This document shows, in pieces, positions 1-5,332 of a DNA stretch of 6,484 bases (within the stretch, counting starts at the first letter, position 1; every line of letters starts with the position of its first letter). Below the pieces are notes generated by a model. It did no database searches. It was not told where the DNA came from and saw only the letters and a program-made list of their open reading frames with translations. Source of the stretch: Christensenella sp. UBA1260 (GTDB taxonomy: Bacteria; Bacillota; Clostridia; Christensenellales; CAG-917); assembly GCA_002308155.1 (NCBI GenBank), contig DBVQ01000061.1:1-6484 (forward strand). Direction: 5' to 3'. The position numbers and the translations under genes were made by a program.

Positions 1-125
1 TGCCACTTCGCTTGTGCTGGGCAATAAAAACACAGCTGCCCCACAAGCTCGTACAGAGTGCAGACCGGGGCACTCCGGGGACTCCGCCTTGCGGAGTCGT
101 TCCGTCTTCGAAAGAGTATAATCTT
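1..125. other. gene-poor left edge with local hairpins
   Basis: No gene is supported here. The stretch is GC-rich and made of short inverted repeats. One is 10-16 (GCTTGTG) with 42-48 (CACAAGC), extended by 19-23 with 37-41. A perfect 8-bp hairpin with a 3-base loop is 80-87 (GACTCCGC) with 91-98 (GCGGAGTC). A third is 98-104 (CGTTCCG) with 128-134 (CGGAACG). The hexamer CCGGGG occurs at 65-70 and 75-80. None of these is followed by a U-run on either strand, so they do not look like terminators. Two plus-strand frames stay open from the left edge to about 121 and 152, but they show no recognisable protein. Confidence 0.5.
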
Positions 126-134
126 TTCGGAACG
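80..134. repeat. tandem hairpins (80-98 and 98-134)
   Basis: The first hairpin has an 8-bp perfect stem (GACTCCGC/GCGGAGTC) with loop CTT. The second starts where the first ends: CGTTCCG at 98-104 pairs with CGGAACG at 128-134, and inside it AAAGA (111-115) can pair with TCTTT (122-126). The 128-134 arm can instead pair with 264-270 in the upp 3' end, so the two folds exclude each other. Function is unknown. It resembles an extragenic palindromic repeat. Confidence 0.5.
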
Positions 135-273
135 AAAGAAGGCGTAATATTTTGATGAAGAGCGCGAAAAAGCCCGCTTGCGACGGAGGAGCGTACTTTG
201 TCGTACGTGACTCCCGAACAAGCGGGCTTTGACAATGCTATTCGCTAAATAGTGCGCCTTATTTCGTTCCGAA
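126..273. repeat. large imperfect palindrome overlapping the upp stop
   Basis: The plus-strand bases 126-154 match the reverse complement of 245-273 at 25 of 29 positions, starting with a 12-base perfect match (TTCGGAACGAAA). Further in, 157-163 pairs with 237-243 at 6 of 7 positions. The interior is the perfect 12-bp stem 169-180/219-230. The whole is a nested stem-loop of about 148 bases. Its right arm encodes the last residues of Upp (Phe-Gly-Thr-Lys) and the stop codon. In the left arm the corresponding TAA is GAA. It could be a mobile palindromic element that has become part of the upp 3' end, or a reinforced terminator. The pairing is visible; the origin is inference. Confidence 0.6.
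167..230 (-). terminator. intrinsic terminator after upp
   Basis: Read on the minus strand, AAAGCCCGCTTG (230-219) pairs perfectly with CAAGCGGGCTTT (180-169), and the right arm runs into five U residues (171-167). The large loop contains a second hairpin, CGTAC (192-196) with GTACG (203-207), plus GGAG (185-188) with CTCC (211-214). It begins 29 bases after the upp stop, the right place to end the uraA-upp transcript. On the plus strand only three T follow the stem, so it should work mainly in the upp direction. Confidence 0.7.
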
Positions 274-897
274 CAAGCGGTCACCGGCATCACCGAGGCC
301 CGGAAGAATATAGCTGTGCTCATTGAGCTCTCTGTCAAGTGTCGAGATGTAGATCTTCACATCCGGATGAGCTTTGCTGACAACTTCAACGCCGCGCGGT
401 GCTGCGATGATGTTCATGAGACGAATGTTCTTGTAGCCTTTTGCTTTCAAAAGGTCGATAGCCGCCACTGCACTGCCACCCGTTGCGAGCATCGGGTCAA
501 GCACGATTGCAACCGTATTTTCCGTGCGGTTTGGAAGTTTGCAATAATATTCATGCGGTTCGCAAGTTTCTTCATCACGATACATGCCGATATGACCGAC
601 TCTTGCTGTTGGGAAGAGTGTATGCACGCCGTTGACCATGCCAAGACCTGCACGAAGGACTGGAACGATTGTCACTGCGCCGTCTGCGACCATCGTTTGT
701 TCGCAAGTCTCAAGAGGCGTTTCCACCATAACTTTCTTGGTTGGGACGTCTTTAAACGCTTCATAAACCATGAGGGTTGTGATTTCTTCAACGAGTTCTC
801 TGAATTCTTTCATACCCGTGTTCTTGTCACGAAGAATTGCAACTTTGTGTCTGATGAGCGGATGATCAAATATAGTGACGTTTGGATATTCTTTCAT
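259..897 (-). CDS. upp: uracil phosphoribosyltransferase
   Basis: This cytoplasmic pyrimidine-salvage enzyme converts uracil and PRPP to UMP and pyrophosphate. The 212-residue product has the usual family length. Diagnostic segments are all present: VLRAGLGM near residues 80-87, the PRPP-binding loop LDPMLATGGS at 133-142, and the uracil-binding C-terminus LPGLGDAGDRLFG at 198-210. The ATG at 897 is preceded by a strong Shine-Dalgarno (AAGAGGT) six bases upstream. The gene lies 64 bases downstream of the uracil permease stop on the same strand. No separate promoter is evident in the gap, so both are probably transcribed together, and the permease's leader control would also govern upp. The last codons and stop fall inside an imperfect palindrome (126-273) that also contains the downstream terminator. 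Identification is secure. Confidence 0.97.
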   Translation of the reverse strand: MKEYPNVTIFDHPLIRHKVAILRDKNTGMKEFRELVEEITTLMVYEAFKDVPTKKVMVETPLETCEQTMVADGAVTIVPVLRAGLGMVNGVHTLFPTARVGHIGMYRDEETCEPHEYYCKLPNRTENTVAIVLDPMLATGGSAVAAIDLLKAKGYKNIRLMNIIAAPRGVEVVSKAHPDVKIYISTLDRELNEHSYILPGLGDAGDRLFGTK

Positions 898-916
898 TTT
901 TTACCTCTTATATATT

Positions 917-956
917 GCAAGAGCAGTCAAAGACTGCCCTTGCTTTTTTGTTTTTT
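917..956 (+). terminator. terminator-like hairpin in uraA-upp gap, pointing the 'wrong' way
   Basis: Bases 917-928 (GCAAGAGCAGTC) pair with 932-943 (GACTGCCCTTGC), 11 of 12 pairs with loop AAA. On the plus strand this is followed at once by six T (944-949), a G and six more T (951-956), a textbook intrinsic terminator. Both flanking genes are on the minus strand. In their direction the stem is preceded by A-runs and followed by AATATATAA, with no good U-tract. In the sense mRNA it is therefore more likely a stabilising or processing hairpin between uraA and upp, while on the plus strand it would stop transcription antisense to upp. Confidence 0.6.
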
Positions 957-961
957 ATCTA

Positions 962-2617
962 TTATTCTTCAACAGGTGCTTCTGCTGGTTCTTCAACTGG
1001 AGCTTCTTTGACTGCTTCTTCTTTGACAACTGACTTGCCAACTTCGAAGTTTGCATCTGGTGCTACTGCGCCAGCAACGAGGCTTTCTGGAGCGCCATCA
1101 TCTTCTCTGCCTTGTTTCTTTTCAAGAGCATTGAGGATTGCGTATGTGCAGATGCCGAGGATGAGTGCTGTTGCGATTGATGTGATTGTGATGACCTTAT
1201 CAACTGTGCCTGCCGGTGAGACAAGTACGCTGACAACGCTTGCTCCGTCTTCGCTGACTGCCAAGCCCATAACATCTTCTGCCAATACGTGATACGGAAT
1301 CTTGATTGCAAGACCGCCGATACCAGCGATGAGGATTGCAGAGACTGTGAAGAGGTTCTTGTTGTCGTTGAGGTCAACTTCTTTGAACATCTTGAGACCG
1401 CTGACTGCGATGAATCCGTAGAGTGTCAAGCACACACCGCCCATGACGCAGTTCGGGATTGTTTGAAGGAGTGCCATGATTGGGCTGATGAAGCTAAGCA
1501 CAATGCACATGATTGCTGCCGTGAAGATTGTTGAAACAGATGCGTTTCTTGTGATTGCGACGCAACCGACGGACTCACCGTAAGTTGTGTTCGGGCAGAT
1601 ACCAAAGATTGTACCAGCGATAGAACCAACACCGTCGCCAAGGAGTGTTCTCTTGAGGCCTGGCTCGCCTTCGACGAGGTCACGGTTGATGATTGAACCG
1701 AGGTTCTTGTGGTCTGCGATATGCTCTGCAAAGACAACGAGTGCAACTGGAACGAATGCGAGCACGATTTCGCCAAAGCCTGCTGCTGTAAGAGTTGTAG
1801 CTGCTGGATTTGCTGCGAGGATTGCATCGCCAACGTTGCCATGAACAAGTTCCTTGATTGCTTCGATAAGAGCAAAGTCAGGATAGTTGAGGAATGCTGT
1901 GATACCAACAAAGTGACCTTCCGCATCGACGAAGTTGTTGACGAGTGGTTGCCAGTTGATTATCTTGAGGTATTCAACATCTGCACCATAACCGATTGCG
2001 GAGAAGATTGCAGCAAGTGCATAACCTGCACCGATACCGATGATGAATGGGATGAGCTTCATGCTCTTAAATCTCTTTTGGCAAGAGCAGAGGATGACTG
2101 TGACAAATGTCACGAGGCCGCAGAAAAGTGCGACAAGGTTGTAGCTTGCATTGAGTGCTGGGCCGCTTGCCTTGACGATGTCACCCATTGCAGAACCTGC
2201 GAGGCTCAAACCGATGAGAGCGACTGTCGGGCCGATGATGACCGGAGGCATGAGCTTGGAAACCCATTTTGTGCCAGCAAAGTGGATGATGACTGCAAGC
2301 ACCACATAGACAAGACCTGCAAGAATTGCACCGACGATGATACCGCAGTAACCAAATGCGAGTGCAACAGCGAGTGGGCTCAAAAATGCGAACGAGCTTG
2401 AAATCACGACTGGGCTCTTAAACTTTGTGAAGAGCAAGTAAACGATTGTACCAATACCTGCACCGAGGATTGCCGCCGGGATCTGTGTCGGCAAACCGAT
2501 GATTGCAGGGACAGCGATCGTTGCAGCCATAATTGCGAGAACTTGTTGAATTGCGAAGACCAAGAGTTTTGGGAACTTCGGTCTGTCTTCAACATTGTAA
2601 ATAAGTTGATTGTTCAT
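962..2617 (-). CDS. uraA: uracil permease (NCS2 / nucleobase:cation symporter family)
   Basis: An inner-membrane transporter predicted to import uracil with protons. The 551-residue product has many hydrophobic segments between about residues 17 and 497. NCS2 marks include FAEH around residues 296-299 (Glu298, equivalent to the substrate-binding Glu of UraA) and the signature NTTYGESVGCVAITR at 343-357 with Glu348. The ATG at 2617 has a Shine-Dalgarno AGGAG about 10 bases upstream. It is longer than the roughly 430 residues usual for the family: there are polar insertions near 210-270 and 448-475, and a soluble tail from about 498 rich in Glu, Pro, Ala and Val (for example EAPVEEPAEAPVEE at the end). 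Its neighbour upp uses the imported uracil, which supports uracil over xanthine as substrate. The gene is preceded by a leader ORF and attenuator-type terminator. Confidence 0.92.
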   Translation of the reverse strand: MNNQLIYNVEDRPKFPKLLVFAIQQVLAIMAATIAVPAIIGLPTQIPAAILGAGIGTIVYLLFTKFKSPVVISSSFAFLSPLAVALAFGYCGIIVGAILAGLVYVVLAVIIHFAGTKWVSKLMPPVIIGPTVALIGLSLAGSAMGDIVKASGPALNASYNLVALFCGLVTFVTVILCSCQKRFKSMKLIPFIIGIGAGYALAAIFSAIGYGADVEYLKIINWQPLVNNFVDAEGHFVGITAFLNYPDFALIEAIKELVHGNVGDAILAANPAATTLTAAGFGEIVLAFVPVALVVFAEHIADHKNLGSIINRDLVEGEPGLKRTLLGDGVGSIAGTIFGICPNTTYGESVGCVAITRNASVSTIFTAAIMCIVLSFISPIMALLQTIPNCVMGGVCLTLYGFIAVSGLKMFKEVDLNDNKNLFTVSAILIAGIGGLAIKIPYHVLAEDVMGLAVSEDGASVVSVLVSPAGTVDKVITITSIATALILGICTYAILNALEKKQGREDDGAPESLVAGAVAPDANFEVGKSVVKEEAVKEAPVEEPAEAPVEE

Positions 2618-2675
2618 ACGATTTCTCTCCTGTTTTAATTTTATATTTTAATTTTGTTTTCAACCGATTTTGCTC

Positions 2676-2702
2676 AAAAAAAAGAAGTCCAATCGGGACT
2701 TC
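2676..2702 (-). terminator. attenuator terminator in the uraA leader
   Basis: On the minus strand GAAGTCC (2702-2696), loop CGATT (2695-2691), GGACTTC (2690-2684), then eight U (2683-2676). This is a strong intrinsic terminator lying between the uraA promoter and the uraA start (59 bases upstream of the ATG). It begins four bases after the stop codon of a short leader ORF, so a ribosome at that stop would cover its 5' arm. It is too far from the radical SAM gene stop (about 265 bases) to be its natural terminator, and a translated ORF intervenes, so attenuation of uraA is the better reading. Confidence 0.8.
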
Positions 2703-2734
2703 AATTTTAGAGAATAATACTTTGTGGAATTGAA
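2700..2734 (-). promoter_or_regulatory. candidate antiterminator stem
   Basis: TTCAATT (2734-2728) is complementary to AATTGAA (2706-2700), seven pairs plus a U-G at the end. The second arm overlaps the 5' arm of the terminator stem (2702-2696), so both cannot form at once. A second upstream segment, ACTTCAA (2791-2785), is complementary to TTGAAGT (2704-2698) and also competes. Both upstream segments lie inside the leader ORF, so ribosome position could choose between folds. The stems are A/U-rich and weak, so this is tentative. Confidence 0.4.
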
Positions 2735-2811
2735 ATGAAAAACAAAACTGGTGCCACCTTTGGGCATACGAACTCGATGTTTTGTTGAAGTTGTACAGAA
2801 ATGTTTTTCAT
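2707..2811 (-). CDS. 34-residue leader peptide of the uraA operon
   Basis: A short ORF in the uraA 5' leader, starting MKNISVQLQQ and ending PQSIIL before TAA at 2709-2707. The ATG at 2811 has AGGA seven bases upstream, a well-placed ribosome binding site. It matches no protein I recognise and is probably regulatory rather than functional as a peptide. The stop codon lies four bases before the terminator hairpin (2702-2676). The second half of the ORF is U-rich in the mRNA (codons for Val-Leu-Phe-Phe-Ile-Ser-Ile), and a small hairpin TGCC/GGCA (near 2767-2753) just before the U-run could act as a pause site. Codons 7, 9 and 10 are CAA (Gln). The layout resembles the enteric pyrBI leader (pyrL), in which low UTP slows RNA polymerase, lets the ribosome catch up and blocks the terminator. 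Translation is inferred. Confidence 0.6.
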   Translation of the reverse strand: MKNISVQLQQNIEFVCPKVAPVLFFISIPQSIIL

Positions 2812-2856
2812 ACTCTTTTCCTGCTCGCGGGCACTTTGACCCACATTTTTCGCCTT

Positions 2857-2885
2857 ATACTAACACACGCACGCGAATTTGGCAA
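2857..2885 (-). promoter_or_regulatory. probable uraA-upp promoter
   Basis: On the minus strand, -35 TTGCCA (2885-2880; five of six to TTGACA), 17 bases, then -10 TAGTAT (2862-2857; four of six). An overlapping TATAAG (2859-2854) fits better as a -10 but gives a 20-base spacer. Transcription would start near 2850, leaving a leader of about 230 bases that includes the leader ORF and the attenuator. Confidence 0.5.
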
Positions 2886-2968
2886 CCGTTTTCGACAACT
2901 TTTTCAAAAATATACAAATCGTATTTTGTGGAAACGCCTTTTTGCAAAACTCAATATATGGTATAACC
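2886..2968. other. gap after the radical SAM gene; weak terminator
   Basis: No gene here. Read on the minus strand, ATAC (2924-2921) pairs with GTAT (2915-2912) around a 5-base loop and is followed by a T-run (2910-2906). With flanking A/U pairs this could be a weak terminator for the oxidoreductase/radical SAM operon. No strong terminator is visible before the uraA promoter, so read-through into uraA is possible. Confidence 0.3.
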
Positions 2969-3787
2969 TTATTTATTTAATATATTTTTCAATAAATCGA
3001 GGTCAAAGTCTGGCACATACTCCTCAGTTGCGGAGTCAAGCTCCTGCGAAAAACCATTTTTGAGCCCCGCCTCAAAAAACATATCCGTCGCCTCTTCATA
3101 CTCCTCCGCCGTCAGCCTGCGAGAGAGTTTTATATGGTCTTTGACAGCAGGCGTTGGAAAGTATTGCCCCATAAGGCTGACGAACATATCCTTGTCAATT
3201 TCGGCAATTGCATTCAGCACTCCCCTTGTGTTTTCAAGTGCATCCGGCAAGACGAGATGGCGGACAATGACCCCCTCCTGCATAATGCCGTCATTGTCAA
3301 ACACGTCGTTTGGACGCTGACGACGCATCTCGGCTATCGCCTTCTTTGCCACTTCATAATAGCCTTTTGCATGCGAATATTCCCAAGCAAGCACATCGTC
3401 GCTATACTTGAAGTCAGGCAGATAAACATCAACAAGCCCTTCTATCTTTTTCAGATTTTGGACTGTCTCATATCCACTGCTATTCCACACAACAGGAAAT
3501 TTAACGGTTTGTTTTGCGCGTTTAAGTGCAGATTCAAGCAAAACTGTATAATTGGACGGTGTCACGAGATTGATGTTGTGAGCGCCCAAATCTTGCAAAT
3601 ATTCCATGCAATATATGAGTTCATCCTCACTCACTTCCAGCCCTTTGCCACCGTGTGAAATCTCAAAGTTTTGACAGAACACACAGCGAAGATTGCACCC
3701 CGAAAAGAAAATCGTGCCACTTCCTCGTTTTCCGGAAAGGCACGGTTCTTCAAAATGATGTAATCCTACTCTTGCTATCTTAAACAT
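2969..3787 (-). CDS. PflX-like radical SAM protein (COG1313 type)
   Basis: A cytoplasmic radical S-adenosylmethionine enzyme of 272 residues. The [4Fe-4S]-binding motif is C-x3-C-x2-C, Cys31-Cys35-Cys38 in SGCNLRCVFCQN. Typical segments of the PflX family (related to pyruvate formate-lyase activating enzymes) follow: NLVTPSNY, VWNSSGYE, VDVYLPDFKY and MGQYFP. Family members are putative activases whose targets are mostly unknown. The start at 3787 gives the usual family N-terminus (MFKIARVGLHHFEEPC). Frame-open sequence upstream lies inside the preceding gene and does not look like family sequence. The ATG lies one base after the upstream stop and has no clear Shine-Dalgarno (the preceding bases are A-rich), so translation is probably coupled to the FAD oxidoreductase. 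No candidate glycyl-radical partner lies in the window. Confidence 0.88.
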   Translation of the reverse strand: MFKIARVGLHHFEEPCLSGKRGSGTIFFSGCNLRCVFCQNFEISHGGKGLEVSEDELIYCMEYLQDLGAHNINLVTPSNYTVLLESALKRAKQTVKFPVVWNSSGYETVQNLKKIEGLVDVYLPDFKYSDDVLAWEYSHAKGYYEVAKKAIAEMRRQRPNDVFDNDGIMQEGVIVRHLVLPDALENTRGVLNAIAEIDKDMFVSLMGQYFPTPAVKDHIKLSRRLTAEEYEEATDMFFEAGLKNGFSQELDSATEEYVPDFDLDLLKNILNK

Positions 3788-3788
3788 G

Positions 3789-5177
3789 TTATTTTTTGTT
3801 TGCTCTTGCCTGACGCTTTGCGGCTTTCTTTTCGCAGTTGTCAATGAGCTTGTTGTACTTCTTTGCCCACTTTGCGATGCCGTCAAGTGAATACTTCTTT
3901 GGGATACGACCTGCAACGTTCAATGCGTGCAACCCTTCAAATGCCATACTGAGAACGGCGCAGTTGAAAGACGGATTGAAGATGAGTTTCCAAAGAATCG
4001 CCGAGAACATACCAAACTTGTATTTCGGTCTGCGATAATCGTCAGGTTGAAGCATGAGGTATCTGAGCGTGTCGTCGTTTACAAACTTGCCACTGAGCGC
4101 CCAGTTGATATATTTGGATTTGAAACGGAGCGCATGACGGCGCACGATATCAAGCAGCGCAAACCCTTTGCCGAACTTTGCAAAGTATTTGACGTAGAAC
4201 GGCCACATATTTGCTGCTGTGAAGTTTTGGATGTCCATTGCAATGACGTAGTCTGCAAAGATTGCCGCGCCGTGCATACCTGCCTCGATGCCGCTGCCCA
4301 TAATCGGGATTGTCATAAACGCGGAATCGCCGAGCGCGACGTAGCCGTCTGCAACAGGCGTTGCGATGCCTGCTCTCACACTGAGCGGCACTTTGCGATC
4401 GCTGAGTTTCTTTTCGCTGAGGATTGGGTTCATTGCCCTGAGGTCCGCAAGACGCTCCGCAATCTCATCGTCTGTGAGCGGACGCGCGATATTGCAAAGG
4501 AGCACGTCAACGTTGCCCTCGTCGTTCAAATTGCACCAGCCGATGCCGTCGCTGTCCATGTGGCGAAGCACCATCGTGTTGTCAACGTCACTGAAGAACG
4601 TCTCCGCCCCTTCATTCTTTTCAAAGAACGCGCGGTAGGCGTACATCGTGTCTTGCTCGGTCGGTTGTTTTTGCACGCAGAACTTTTCAGGGAGTTGCTC
4701 GCGGAGTTTGGAGTACATACCGGTTGCATCAATGACGAGGTCAAAATGCTCGAGTTTGCCGTCAAGCTCTATGCCGATGACTCTGTCGTCCTCGACAACC
4801 AGCTTTTCAACATTTACGCCATAGTTGATTGTTGCGCCAGCTCTTACTGCCAAATCCGCAAAATACGCGGTGAGTCTGCGTCTGTGTGGCGAAATCTCAA
4901 CAAATGGCTTGAATTGCGGCACGCGAAGCGCACCCTTCTCATCAGGAGATACAAAGAGCCATTTTGCCTTTTGAATATAGACGTCTTGGTTTGGGCGCGG
5001 GAGTCCGCAGTCGTCAAATACGCTTGCGGTGATATCGTCTCGCCAGTCGTAGCCGACTTTGCCCTCGAGGCCTCTCTCAAAGACAGTGACCTTTGCACCC
5101 GCCTGCGCGAGCTTGATTGCGGCAACCATACCGCCCTGCCCCATACCGATAACTGCAATCTTTGTTGTGTTGTTCAT
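3789..5177 (-). CDS. FAD-dependent oxidoreductase, geranylgeranyl-reductase-like
   Basis: A 462-residue flavoprotein. The N-terminal Rossmann motif is GMGQGG (residues 11-16, GxGxxG), followed by an acidic end of strand 2 at Glu34 in VFERG. VIDATGMYSKLR (148-159) resembles the DG motif of group A flavin oxidoreductases, and YVALGDSAFMTIPIMGSG (279-296) holds the GD motif that contacts FAD. This pattern fits the geranylgeranyl reductase/digeranylgeranylglycerophospholipid reductase and halogenase-like superfamily; the substrate cannot be told. The C-terminus (about 445-462) is very Lys/Arg-rich. The ATG at 5177 is chosen because it has an AGGG-type ribosome binding site and starts the Rossmann strand directly. 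An upstream in-frame start at 5300 would add 41 residues and run through the promoter. It is first in a two-gene operon, with the radical SAM gene one base downstream. Confidence 0.87.
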   Translation of the reverse strand: MNNTTKIAVIGMGQGGMVAAIKLAQAGAKVTVFERGLEGKVGYDWRDDITASVFDDCGLPRPNQDVYIQKAKWLFVSPDEKGALRVPQFKPFVEISPHRRRLTAYFADLAVRAGATINYGVNVEKLVVEDDRVIGIELDGKLEHFDLVIDATGMYSKLREQLPEKFCVQKQPTEQDTMYAYRAFFEKNEGAETFFSDVDNTMVLRHMDSDGIGWCNLNDEGNVDVLLCNIARPLTDDEIAERLADLRAMNPILSEKKLSDRKVPLSVRAGIATPVADGYVALGDSAFMTIPIMGSGIEAGMHGAAIFADYVIAMDIQNFTAANMWPFYVKYFAKFGKGFALLDIVRRHALRFKSKYINWALSGKFVNDDTLRYLMLQPDDYRRPKYKFGMFSAILWKLIFNPSFNCAVLSMAFEGLHALNVAGRIPKKYSLDGIAKWAKKYNKLIDNCEKKAAKRQARANKK

Positions 5178-5207
5178 AATAACCCTGAAAGTTTGATTTA
5201 TGAATAA

Positions 5208-5236
5208 ATTATACCACCTCTTCCGCCCGCGCGCAA
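5208..5236 (-). promoter_or_regulatory. extended -10 promoter for the oxidoreductase operon
   Basis: On the minus strand, a perfect TATAAT (5213-5208) is preceded by TGG, giving an extended -10 (TGnTATAAT). A weak -35, TTGCGC (5236-5231), lies 17 bases upstream. It sits about 30 bases before the oxidoreductase ATG. This position also argues for the 5177 start. Confidence 0.7.
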
Positions 5237-5248
5237 GAAAAAAATAAA

Positions 5249-5279
5249 TTGACTGATGACAAATTGAAAAATCCATAGT
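5249..5279 (+). promoter_or_regulatory. possible promoter for the PI-PLC gene
   Basis: TTGACT (5249-5254; five of six to the -35 consensus) lies 19 bases before CATAGT (5274-5279; four of six to -10). Spacing is longer than ideal, and TAAAAT at 5279-5284 is a better -10 but too far. This is the only candidate in the divergent gap before the plus-strand gene. Confidence 0.35.
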
Positions 5280-5300
5280 AAAATAAAAGCACAAAGACAA

Positions 5301-5327
5301 TTCCCGCCAAAGTGGCGAAATGGGGAA
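5301..5327 (+). promoter_or_regulatory. stem that may mask the PI-PLC ribosome binding site
   Basis: CGCCA (5305-5309) pairs with TGGCG (5313-5317), and TTCC (5301-5304) can pair with GGAA (5324-5327), part of the GGGGA Shine-Dalgarno (5322-5326) of the ATG at 5333. Such a fold would reduce access to the start. The pairing is short and could be chance. Confidence 0.3.
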
Positions 5328-5332
5328 AGATT

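Noticed and set aside
117..122. TATAAT on the plus strand as a promoter -10
   Set aside because: No -35 or extended -10 accompanies it, it lies in a hairpin loop, and no plus-strand gene follows.
2..152. Two plus-strand frames open from the left edge (ending near 121 and 152), possibly the end of a gene
   Set aside because: Both are equally open in a GC-rich hairpin-filled stretch and neither reads like a known protein, so an edge artefact is more likely.
316..1011. Plus-strand open frame opposite upp, running across the uraA-upp gap
   Set aside because: It is antisense to a secure gene and crosses a plus-strand terminator-like hairpin, and it shows no protein family features.
1709..2401. 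Plus-strand open frame, very rich in Cys and Asp, opposite uraA
   Set aside because: The Cys richness comes from reading the permease's Ala and Ile codons in antisense. There is no ribosome binding site or family resemblance.
2811..2849. A 12-codon ORF (ATG at 2847) whose TGA overlaps the leader ORF's ATG
   Set aside because: No Shine-Dalgarno precedes it and it is very short. The overlap is probably chance, though it could couple to the leader if real.
2751..3063. Plus-strand open frames in the uraA leader gap
   Set aside because: They cross the uraA promoter and the radical SAM 3' end, lack convincing ribosome binding sites and have no recognisable sequence. The minus-strand leader ORF explains the region better.
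3788..3916. Upstream extension of the radical SAM gene into the flavoprotein gene
   Set aside because: The extra 43 residues are Ser/Gln/Thr-rich out-of-frame sequence of the flavoprotein's C-terminus. The family N-terminus begins at the ATG at 3787.
3927..5207. Long plus-strand open frame (426 codons) opposite the FAD oxidoreductase
   Set aside because: No recognisable motifs and unusual composition. It mirrors the codon pattern of the clearly real minus-strand flavoprotein.
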